NCBI GenBank assembly: GCA_032158295.1
Contig: CM063249.1
Location: forward strand, 20,586,270 to 20,650,269
From: Pycnopodia helianthoides
Taxonomy: Eukaryota > Echinodermata > Asteroidea > Forcipulatida > Asteriidae
Direction: 5' to 3'
DNA length: 64,000 nt
The notes under the pieces were generated by a model. That model was not told where the DNA came from and did not search any database. It saw only the letters and a list, made by a program, of their open reading frames with translations. Numbering within the stretch: position 1 is the stretch's first letter; each line of letters begins with the position of its first letter. Positions 63,701-64,000 of this stretch are shown one piece after another. Position numbers and translations under genes: made by a program.

Positions 63701-63887
63701 TTGTTTTGAGCTTACTAAGTTGGTTGCAAGCTTGCTACTGCACCACTTGGTCATGCCACTCCACCATGCATACCTTCACTGCAATGTGTTCCTTCCCATC
63801 TCAATGGGCATGTACAGTTGAAAGCATTCTGCTGATTGTCGCATGTGCCACCATTTTGGCAAGGGTTACTTGCACATTCATCGATAT
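1041..63887 (-). CDS. Giant secreted mosaic protein with EGF, FN3 and 12 VWD-C8-TIL modules (partial gene, 86 exons in window)
   Basis: Read on the minus strand, 86 exons with GT-AG borders chain together in compatible phase over 63 kb. Together they encode about 5,430 residues: EGF x2, VWD module 1, EGF x4, VWD module 2, EGF x6, FN3 x2, then VWD modules 3-12. Exon classes have fixed lengths and phases: EGF 114 bp (phase 1-1), VWD-a about 323, VWD-b 156, C8-a about 148, C8-b 183, TIL 203, TILa/EGF 178. The domain order is typical of extracellular, disulfide-linked gel or adhesive proteins (FCGBP, zonadhesin, SCO-spondin, sea star footprint protein). I cannot say which orthologue it is. No signal peptide, start codon or stop codon is visible, so both ends lie outside the window. 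No terminator or promoter separates the blocks, so one gene is the simplest reading. Two genes cannot be excluded without transcripts. Five one-base deletions interrupt the frame. Confidence 0.85.
2957..4352. other. Long intron of module 12 (C8-a to C8-b)
   Basis: 1.4 kb, AT-rich. A plus-strand ORF at 3719-3928 has no family motif. Weak repeats ('gcaactagagcaaactat' near 3613 and 'gcaactagagcaaactgac' near 4178) are the only structure seen. Confidence 0.5.
4735..5035 (-). pseudogene. Possible non-LTR retrotransposon tail fragment
   Basis: On the minus strand about 5000-4890 reads [20 protein letters not shown] in one frame, similar to the RLxYFGHxxRM end of several non-LTR pol proteins. Stops follow. 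It is located in the intron between C8-a and VWD-b of module 12. The match is short, so other origins are possible. Confidence 0.35.
6006..6308. mobile_element. Imperfect fold-back element with about 100-bp arms
   Basis: The left arm (about 6006-6106) and right arm (about 6205-6308) pair with about one mismatch in eight ('agccatttgc', 'tggtacaatgact', 'cagactaatgagacagttgc'). It lies between VWD-a and VWD-b of module 12. No coding content. Confidence 0.6.
7510..10202 (-). CDS. VWD module 11 (edge of array): VWD, C8, TIL, TILa/EGF-like
   Basis: Exons: VWD-a 9880-10202, VWD-b 9433-9588, C8-a 9145-9292, C8-b 8834-9016, TIL 8419-8621, TILa/EGF 7510-7687. VWD-a is identical to the array copies as far as I can compare by eye. 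From its donor onward (below 9880) introns and exons diverge: VWD-b reads [18 protein letters not shown] and C8-a starts [11 protein letters not shown]. The C8-a/C8-b intron is only 128 bp and lacks the fold-back SINE pair found in modules 6-10. TIL is closer to the array again ([18 protein letters not shown]). TILa/EGF ([21 protein letters not shown]) is clearly older. The frame is intact. Confidence 0.87.
7688..8418. other. Intron of module 11 (TIL to TILa/EGF)
   Basis: About 730 bp, strongly A-rich on the plus strand. Nothing recognisable. The neighbouring intron 6742-7509 is also plain AT-rich sequence. Confidence 0.5.
10325..13131 (-). CDS. VWD module 10 (array copy, divergent last intron): VWD, C8, TIL, TILa/EGF-like
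   Basis: Exons: VWD-a 12809-13131, VWD-b 12517-12672, C8-a 12212-12359, C8-b 11523-11705, TIL 11033-11235, TILa/EGF 10325-10502. Coding sequence follows the array consensus, with GVICSS in C8-b as in module 6. The TIL donor is GTAAGT, whereas the other array copies use GTTAGT. The intron between TIL and TILa/EGF (10503-11032) is unrelated to the corresponding 274-bp intron of the other copies, although both flanking exons are near-identical to them. TILa/EGF has GEAGDVICT where the others have GEAGAVICT. The frame is intact. Confidence 0.87.
11832..12160. mobile_element. Fold-back element: inverted pair of tRNA-derived SINE ends (module 10 copy)
   Basis: Arms at about 11832-11923 and 12072-12160 are imperfect inverted copies ('ggtttttaccctta...' against 'gggtaaaaacc', with 'aggcatgttac' against 'gtaacatgcct'). 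The middle (about 11988-12065) has a tRNA-like head with an A-box-like 'tggtctacttgg' and a B-box-like 'ggctcgatcacc'. It sits in the C8-a/C8-b intron. Confidence 0.7.
13254..15803 (-). CDS. VWD module 9 (array copy): VWD, C8, TIL, TILa/EGF-like
   Basis: Exons: VWD-a 15481-15803, VWD-b 15189-15344, C8-a 14882-15029, C8-b 14193-14375, TIL 13706-13908, TILa/EGF 13254-13431. All are in frame. VWD-a has [12 protein letters not shown] and VWD-b has [17 protein letters not shown]. The TIL exon differs from its sisters by two coding changes (FIFDSCG for FIYDSCG, and a Ser for Thr in CPASC). The TILa/EGF exon has DCTGKCVC, shared with module 8 only; the other copies have DCTLKCVC. Intron lengths match the 2.67-kb unit exactly. 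Confidence 0.88.
14502..14830. mobile_element. Fold-back SINE pair (module 9 copy)
   Basis: Same element and same intronic position as 11832-12160, carried along by the tandem duplication. It is not an independent insertion, because the flanking intron sequence is also the same. Confidence 0.7.
15926..18474 (-). CDS. VWD module 8 (array copy) with frameshift in C8-a
   Basis: Exons: VWD-a 18152-18474, VWD-b 17860-18015, C8-a 17554-17700, C8-b 16865-17047, TIL 16378-16580, TILa/EGF 15926-16103. The VWD halves match the array consensus ([19 protein letters not shown]). The C8-a exon is 147 bp instead of 148. Its first bases read AGTGATGACC where the other copies read AGTGATGGACC, so one base is lost at 17694. 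The shifted frame meets a TAG about 20 codons on. Shifting the acceptor by two bases would restore phase but opens with TGA, so splicing does not rescue it. The rest of the module is intact. Confidence 0.84.
17174..17502. mobile_element. Fold-back SINE pair (module 8 copy)
   Basis: Same element as at 11832-12160, in the C8-a/C8-b intron of module 8. The inverted arms and tRNA-like middle are unchanged by eye. Confidence 0.7.
18597..21139 (-). CDS. VWD module 7 (array copy): VWD, C8, TIL, TILa/EGF-like
   Basis: Exons: VWD-a 20817-21139, VWD-b 20525-20680, C8-a 20218-20365, C8-b 19529-19711, TIL 19040-19242, TILa/EGF 18597-18774. The VWD-a translation is the same as in modules 6 and 8-11 ([16 protein letters not shown] sequon). 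VWD-b has the consensus [12 protein letters not shown]8-b has GLICSS, but the intron just downstream of it carries the variants of modules 6 and 10 ('gtcattctg'), so this copy is a chimera of two variant types. The TIL exon reads NCTDDC where most copies read NCADDC. The frame is intact. Confidence 0.88.
19838..20166. mobile_element. Fold-back SINE pair (module 7 copy)
   Basis: Same element as at 11832-12160, in the C8-a/C8-b intron of module 7. It has a 'taccca' variant next to the element shared with the module 6 copy. Confidence 0.7.
21262..23812 (-). CDS. VWD module 6 (array copy): VWD, C8, TIL, TILa/EGF-like
   Basis: Exons: VWD-a 23490-23812, VWD-b 23198-23353, C8-a 22891-23038, C8-b 22202-22384, TIL 21713-21915, TILa/EGF 21262-21439. 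VWD-a has [12 protein letters not shown] and a RNTS sequon. VWD-b has [10 protein letters not shown] followed by RDKHDDF. The Arg replaces Gly of the array consensus (one C-to-T change at about 23240 on the plus strand) inside the predicted calcium loop. C8-b has GVICSS, the variant shared with module 10 but not with modules 7-9. Exons and introns are otherwise near-identical to modules 7-10, and the frame is intact. Confidence 0.88.
22511..22839. mobile_element. Fold-back SINE pair (module 6 copy)
   Basis: Same element as at 11832-12160, in the C8-a/C8-b intron of module 6, the first array unit in transcript order that contains this intron. Confidence 0.7.
23934..27653 (-). CDS. VWD module 5: VWD, C8, frameshifted TIL, TILa/EGF-like
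   Basis: Exons: VWD-a 27334-27653 (320 bp), VWD-b 26728-26883, C8-a 26155-26302, C8-b 25437-25619, TIL 24386-24587, TILa/EGF 23934-24111. VWD-a has [12 protein letters not shown] and VWD-b has [17 protein letters not shown]. The first four exons are unique sequence. TIL and TILa/EGF belong to the near-identical tandem array, so the array begins in the middle of this module. The TIL exon is 202 bp against 203 in every other array copy. One C is missing after 24431, so the exon ends in LLLNVAAS instead of the normal PSECGC end. The C8-b donor is a plain GTGAG. Confidence 0.84.
25819..26101. mobile_element. Same MITE family, second full copy
   Basis: Same 283-bp length and layout as 30102-30384: 'ggcccaattttatag' at one end, 'gttaagcagctcaatgtaat' at the other, 'gttacgtcattcattttc' inside. 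The tips are more diverged. It lies in the C8-a/C8-b intron of module 5. Confidence 0.7.
28143..34099 (-). CDS. VWD module 4: VWD, C8, TIL, TILa/EGF-like
   Basis: Exons: VWD-a 33777-34099 (323 bp), VWD-b 33085-33240, C8-a 32282-32432, C8-b 31169-31351, TIL 29801-30003, TILa/EGF 28143-28317. VWD-a carries [12 protein letters not shown] and an Asn-Thr-Ser sequon in [13 protein letters not shown]-b carries [17 protein letters not shown] with the calcium-loop acidic residues. C8-a has FGNSW and C8-b has [12 protein letters not shown] reads CATACPSTC. The TILa/EGF exon ends in [18 protein letters not shown], the closest relative of the array copies further downstream. The frame is intact and the introns are long and repeat-rich. 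Confidence 0.86.
28318..29800. other. Long intron of module 4 (TIL to TILa/EGF)
   Basis: 1.48 kb, AT-rich, with a (CAAT/CAGT)n-like simple repeat at about 28937-28970. No coding motif on either strand. A segment near 28548-28780 ('gatttttggctagtttgac', 'ggccaatgataagtggtag') recurs at about 42990-43240, so it is a dispersed repeat of unknown type. Confidence 0.5.
30102..30384. mobile_element. MITE with 'gggcccaatttcatag' terminal inverted repeats, full copy
   Basis: The left end 'gggcccaatttcatagcgct' and right end 'agctctatgaaattgggccc' form the terminal inverted repeat, continued by 'gcttaacgg' and 'ccgttaagc'. Length 283 bp and no ORF. It is intronic in module 4, upstream of the TIL exon. 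A plus-strand ORF in this intron is not coding. Confidence 0.75.
30786..30905. mobile_element. Short relative of the same MITE family
   Basis: It opens 'ggcccaatccatggc' and closes 'catgaaattggaccct', about 120 bp. The 'aattctgctgtgagcagag' segment also occurs at about 34775-34862 and 55827-55880, both ending 'attgggccct'. It lies in the same intron as the 30102-30384 copy. Confidence 0.5.
31622..31776. mobile_element. MITE with 'cgatttcacaaag' terminal inverted repeats
   Basis: The left tip 'gggctcgattttacaaag' and right tip 'ctttgtgaaatcgacccc' pair with two mismatches. Inner arms 'gattgatcttaa' and 'cttaagatgaatc' also pair. No ORF. It is intronic, between C8-b and C8-a of module 4. Confidence 0.7.
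33359..33500. repeat. Dispersed repeat, sister of 35315-35460
   Basis: It shares the ordered blocks 'tttgcggtaacac', 'atatctactttgctgtgtag', 'ttgctatttattctactgcc' and 'gaattcgggagac' with the copy about 2 kb away. It is intronic, between VWD-a and VWD-b of module 4, and followed by a 13-base G run at 33705-33717. Confidence 0.55.
34382..34540 (-). mobile_element. tRNA-derived SINE, degraded copy
   Basis: It starts 'ttttacccttacaccaatgt' like the arms of the array element, has 'agagtcctgtgg' and a B-box-like 'ggattcaagccca' on the plus strand, and ends in 'tagtatgcctgtg'. It lies in the intron between TILa/EGF of module 3 and VWD-a of module 4. Confidence 0.6.
34936..40498 (-). CDS. VWD module 3: VWD, C8, TIL, TILa/EGF-like
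   Basis: Exons: VWD-a 40164-40498 (335 bp), VWD-b 38625-38780, C8-a 38017-38158, C8-b 37424-37606, TIL 36620-36828, TILa/EGF 34936-35113. VWD-a has [14 protein letters not shown]-b has [11 protein letters not shown] and [16 protein letters not shown], where Met replaces the usual Leu in the CGLC motif. C8-a reads FGQSW instead of FGNSW. The frame is open throughout. This is the first of ten modules whose N-terminal VWD half is a single exon, and it follows the FN3 pair directly. Its introns are diverged from the other modules, so it is an older copy. Confidence 0.85.
35315..35700. repeat. Dispersed repeat, possibly a Penelope-like element fragment
   Basis: 35315-35460 is a second copy of 33359-33500 (shared 'ttgcggtaacac', 'tatctactttgctgtgtag', 'tgctatttattctactgcc', 'gaattcgggagac'). 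It continues into 'gtctcaacgtttcgactagc', a segment of a type often seen at the ends of Penelope-like elements. It lies in the intron between TIL and TILa/EGF of module 3. Confidence 0.4.
35982..36150. mobile_element. MITE with 'ggcccttttcga' terminal inverted repeats
   Basis: The left end 'ggcccttttcgaattcacgg' and right end 'ccctcgaaaagggcc' are inverted. The inner 'cacggcttcggctcc' pairs with 'ggagccgaagccgtg'. About 169 bp, GC-richer than its surroundings. It lies between TIL and TILa/EGF of module 3. Confidence 0.75.
36829..37423. other. Intron of module 3 (C8-b to TIL)
   Basis: Pyrimidine-rich on the plus strand and ending in 'caaataaataataataag', an (AAT)n-like tail that could mark the 3' end of a retroelement. 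No protein motif seen. Origin uncertain. Confidence 0.35.
39168..39328. mobile_element. Perfect 66-bp inverted repeat (fold-back MITE)
   Basis: Arms 39168-39233 and 39263-39328 are reverse complements at all 66 positions, with a 29-bp loop. The tip is 'ccgtcgatttcaccaaactc', related to the 'tcgatttcacaaag' tips of 31622-31776. It contains the nested palindrome 'aggactagtcct'. It lies in the intron between VWD-a and VWD-b of module 3. Confidence 0.85.
40499..41801. other. Intron between FN3 pair and module 3
   Basis: 1.3 kb. It holds SINE-related pieces at about 40745-40870 and 41160-41240 and the 26-bp minisatellite at its 5' end (41631-41792). The ORFs here show no family motif. Confidence 0.5.
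41631..41792. repeat. 26-bp minisatellite next to a splice donor
   Basis: The core 'agtaacatct' starts at 41631, 41654, 41680, 41706, 41732, 41758 and 41783, giving a period of 23-26 bp with 'aaaatggagaagatt' spacers. The last copy ends 8 bases from the donor GT (41800-41801, minus strand) of the second FN3 exon. Confidence 0.85.
41802..42884 (-). CDS. Two fibronectin type III-like exons
   Basis: Exons 42579-42884 (306 bp) and 41802-42104 (303 bp) each encode one FN3-like domain of about 90 residues plus a short cysteine-containing tail. The first shows [20 protein letters not shown] and, later, [11 protein letters not shown]. The second shows [20 protein letters not shown] and, later, [12 protein letters not shown]. 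The conserved Trp of strand B and the Tyr of strand F are visible in both. The tails ([12 protein letters not shown] and [13 protein letters not shown]) look like half-EGF hinges. Both exons are phase 1-1, so they fit anywhere in the EGF chain. They mark the boundary between the EGF-rich N-terminal part and the uninterrupted run of VWD modules. Confidence 0.78.
43315..46654 (-). CDS. EGF block after VWD module 2 (six EGF domains, five exons)
   Basis: Exons: 46433-46654 (222 bp, two EGF domains starting DINEC), 45490-45602 (113 bp), 44853-44966 (114 bp, [14 protein letters not shown]), 44038-44154 (117 bp, CQNGGTC) and 43315-43428 (114 bp, [14 protein letters not shown]). Each EGF shows the six-cysteine pattern. 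The 45490-45602 exon starts [10 protein letters not shown] but is one base short of 114. After GYS the frame is lost near 45531, and [10 protein letters not shown] appears in the next frame. One missing base next to a CA-repeat explains this. The block runs straight into the FN3 pair, and all other phases are 1-1. Confidence 0.84.
44591..44775. mobile_element. Fold-back MITE ('ggagcaagttcgggtgg' ends)
   Basis: The left 'ggagcaagttcgggtgg' and right 'cacccgaacttgctcc' are inverted, extended by 'gactagagtgaccaga' and 'tctagtcactctagtc'. About 185 bp, with no coding content. It is intronic, between the EGF exons at 44038 and 44853. Confidence 0.75.
45772..45905 (-). mobile_element. tRNA-derived SINE, degraded copy
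   Basis: It contains 'gggattcgaaccca', the reverse complement of a tRNA B-box, and shares 'gtatgataaacactgtat' with the SINE body. The head is diverged. It lies in the intron upstream of exon 45490-45602. Confidence 0.55.
46700..46865 (-). mobile_element. tRNA-derived SINE
   Basis: On the minus strand it reads a tRNA-like head with A-box 'ggtggtagagtgg' and B-box 'gtgggttccaatcc'. This is followed by the body 'aggactcggggaaagtactg' and a tail 'ttggtgtagggtaaaa'. The body is the same family as the inverted arms in the array units and the copies at 34382 and 45772. It lies in the intron before exon 46433-46654. Confidence 0.7.
46937..52486 (-). CDS. VWD module 2: split VWD, C8, TIL, TILa/EGF-like
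   Basis: Exons: VWD-a1 52275-52486, VWD-a2 51451-51555, VWD-b 50441-50602, C8-a 49695-49851, C8-b 49022-49204, TIL 47790-47992, TILa/EGF 46937-47111. VWD-a1 carries [11 protein letters not shown], so the GDPH autocleavage motif is kept. VWD-b carries [12 protein letters not shown] and [13 protein letters not shown]8-a has FGNSW and C8-b has [14 protein letters not shown] reads CTSACPGTC and ends [10 protein letters not shown]. The reading frame is intact throughout. The VWD first half is split by an intron at the same place as in module 1 (212+105 bp against 209+108). These two modules therefore form a class distinct from modules 3-12. Confidence 0.85.
47993..49021. other. Intron of module 2 (C8-b to TIL)
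   Basis: 1.03 kb. ORFs on either strand carry no family motif. A few A/T homopolymers, otherwise nothing recognisable. Confidence 0.45.
49852..50440. other. Intron of module 2 (VWD-b to C8-a)
   Basis: About 590 bp, A-rich. The segment 49970-50045 ('accatatttaacgagggtga', 'ggccctcac') may be a repeat fragment. Otherwise nothing seen. Confidence 0.4.
51191..51348. mobile_element. Fold-back MITE ('cccagtttcatagagct' ends)
   Basis: The left 'ggacccagtttcatagagct' pairs with the right 'agttctatgaaactgg'. About 158 bp, AT-rich middle and no ORF. It lies in the intron between VWD-a2 and VWD-b of module 2. Confidence 0.6.
52816..53388. mobile_element. Large fold-back element with about 190-bp inverted arms
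   Basis: The left arm 52816-53002 and right arm 53198-53388 are imperfect inverted copies. The tips 'aatgcgccgtatttttgacc' and 'ggtcaaaaatacggcgcatt' match exactly, and 'ggcgttctgtcacttct', 'agtcagtgcttctagaatc' and 'ggattattaataacggctcct' recur inverted. A 195-bp middle shows no ORF. It is intronic, between VWD-a1 of module 2 and the preceding EGF exon. Confidence 0.8.
53513..56839 (-). CDS. EGF block between VWD modules 1 and 2 (four EGF domains, three exons)
   Basis: Exon 56618-56839 (222 bp) encodes two EGF domains. The first starts DINEC and has the short SPCVNGEC loop; the second contains DPCLNGGTC. Exons 55169-55282 and 53513-53626 (114 bp each) encode one EGF each, with EPCQNGGTC and DPCLNNGTC. 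All are phase 1-1 and lead into the VWD of module 2 at the correct phase. The 222-bp double-EGF exon has a counterpart after module 2 at 46433-46654. This suggests that a VWD module plus its EGF block was duplicated as a unit before the later expansion. Such DINEC-type repeats usually bind calcium and stiffen an extracellular rod. Confidence 0.85.
54245..54515 (-). mobile_element. Probable relative of the second SINE family
   Basis: It shows 'cattacacaacac', 'aagtgtcttgctgaaggaca', 'gtcatgactggga' and 'cttgagtccagtgtgcaagg', matching the second SINE family in order but more diverged. Shorter fragments with the 'accagaaacaccaga' and 'cttgagtctggtgcgcttga' segments occur at 41160-41240 and 47205-47260, and a related piece at 40745-40870. 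Confidence 0.45.
55325..55488. mobile_element. Short MITE with 'ttgacccc' ends
   Basis: 'ttgacccctttt' at the left and 'aaggggtcaa' at the right are inverted, and 'gactccaaaaatggcag' lies inside. A diverged relative lies at about 32600-32770 ('aactcccaaaatggcagg', 'acaaggggtcatt'). It is intronic, between the double-EGF exon and EGF 55169-55282. Confidence 0.5.
56985..57280 (-). mobile_element. Second tRNA-related SINE family, copy 2
   Basis: Diverged sister of 58687-59000 with the same order of segments, including 'gggattcgaacccacatcc' and 'cttgagtctgatgcatcaca'. It is intronic, between TILa/EGF of module 1 and the double-EGF exon. Confidence 0.6.
57523..62523 (-). CDS. VWD module 1: split VWD, C8, TIL, TILa/EGF-like
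   Basis: Exons: VWD-a1 62315-62523, VWD-a2 61554-61661, VWD-b 60544-60722, C8-a 60001-60145, C8-b 59464-59649, TIL 57887-58092, TILa/EGF 57523-57700. VWD-a1 has the [11 protein letters not shown] motif, so a GDPH Asp-Pro autocleavage site is expected. VWD-b carries KWDG and [12 protein letters not shown]8-a has the DFGNSW motif. TIL has the spacing of CTSACPSTC and ends in [10 protein letters not shown]. Unlike modules 3-12, the first VWD part is cut by an extra intron. VWD-b is 179 bp, not a multiple of three. The frame breaks inside the CCCC run at 60659-60662, and one added base restores a normal 180-bp VWD-b exon. This module precedes an EGF block. Confidence 0.82.
58687..59000 (-). mobile_element. 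Second tRNA-related SINE family, copy 1
   Basis: It shares long stretches with 56985-57280 ('ccaaatatgtagcgcacc', 'cagtgtcttgct', 'gtcatgacc'). It contains 'ggattcgaacca' (B-box on the minus strand) followed by 'cttgagtccaatgcactaacc', the usual tRNA-SINE arrangement read in reverse. It is intronic, between TIL and C8-b of module 1. Confidence 0.6.
59085..59300 (+). pseudogene. Possible CR1/L2-like pol 3'-end remnant
   Basis: Plus-strand frame 59095-59295 reads [15 protein letters not shown] and later FRNYLKISY. This resembles the RSS..LLLVP...F+..LKT.LF end of CR1/L2-type pol proteins, with an internal deletion. It is intronic in module 1, next to a SINE copy. Confidence 0.3.
60791..61130 (+). 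pseudogene. Non-LTR retrotransposon reverse-transcriptase C-terminal remnant
   Basis: Read on the plus strand from 60791 it gives QQRAINLVG, a stop, then [20 protein letters not shown]. This matches the conserved C-terminal end of RTE/Jockey-like pol proteins (pattern QxRAIxLxG, LxPLxxRRxVxxLxLFYK). The frame then degrades with stops. It is antisense to the host gene, inside the intron between VWD-a2 and VWD-b of module 1. No endonuclease or full RT domain remains. Confidence 0.55.
62561..62945. mobile_element. MITE with 'ctggacactattggtaatt' terminal inverted repeats
   Basis: The left end 'ttaaagacactggacactat' is mirrored by the right end 'atagtgtccactgcctttaa', and 'ttggtaatt' continues the match inward. 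The interior has a smaller palindrome around 'gagacctcaaaat...tctgaggtctc'. No coding capacity. I recall this family as very common in sea star transcripts and introns, which is the main taxonomic hint. It lies between EGF exon 63300-63413 and VWD-a1. Confidence 0.75.
63300..63887 (-). CDS. Two EGF-like exons (5'-most in window)
   Basis: Exons 63774-63887 and 63300-63413 are each 114 bp, phase 1-1, with one EGF domain of six cysteines. The first begins DIDEC and contains NPCQNGGTC, the calcium-binding EGF signature. The second begins EKDAC with NPCLNGG and ends in GDRCGEG. They lie directly upstream of the first VWD module and match the EGF exons that separate modules 1 and 2. The block EGF-EGF-VWD has therefore been reused within the gene. 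Splice borders are clear: acceptors end in CTTTCAG and CCTCAG, and donors read GTATG. The 360-bp intron between them shows nothing recognisable. Confidence 0.85.
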
Positions 63888-64000
63888 CTGAAAGTAAAAT
63901 TTGAGAGAACAAAATGGTTGGTTGTTTCAATAAAATAAATTCTTTAGATCTTTTATTGTCCCAATCTATATCCCAACAGCTTGGGGCCTAAATTCACAAA

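Overview
This is eukaryotic genomic DNA: AT-rich, intron-rich and full of short dispersed repeats. Many exons carry calcium-binding EGF, von Willebrand D (VWD), C8, TIL and FN3 domains. The repeats (tRNA-derived SINEs, fold-back MITEs, and a MITE at 62561-62945 with TIRs of the type 'actggacactattggtaatt' that I recall from sea stars) suggest an echinoderm, most likely an asteroid. That assignment is inference.

Essentially the whole window is one gene on the minus strand, open at both ends. I reconstruct 86 consecutive coding exons (63887 down to 1041), about 16.3 kb of coding sequence or roughly 5,430 residues. All have GT-AG borders and compatible phases apart from five single-base frame breaks. 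In transcript order: two EGF exons; VWD module 1; four EGF domains; VWD module 2; six EGF domains; two FN3 exons; then ten VWD modules in a row (modules 3-12). Each VWD module is VWD, C8, TIL, then a TILa/EGF-like exon. This is the architecture of giant secreted, disulfide-rich mucin-like or adhesive proteins (FCGBP-, zonadhesin-, SCO-spondin- or sea-star-footprint-protein-like). All 12 VWD domains keep the GDPH motif known for Asp-Pro autocleavage in this family, and all keep a CG[LM]CG motif.

The most striking region is about 9.9-24.6 kb: five full copies plus a partial copy of a 2.67-kb genomic unit spanning six exons and their introns. They are near-identical even in introns. The main VWD exon encodes the same protein in six modules. 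Variants are shared between non-adjacent copies, and there is a sharp identity border at an exon edge, so the array looks like recent unequal crossing-over plus gene conversion.

Five exons (at about 60660, 45531, 24431, 17694 and 1053) are exactly one base shorter than their class, and each loss breaks the frame. Restoring one base in each gives back the family motif. They are either consensus errors in the assembly or real lesions in an otherwise intact gene.

Introns hold tRNA-derived SINEs, fold-back MITEs (one with perfect 66-bp arms), a large 573-bp fold-back, a 26-bp minisatellite beside a splice donor, and non-LTR retrotransposon remnants. I see no CRISPR, prokaryotic genes, tRNA or rRNA genes, promoter or polyadenylation site.
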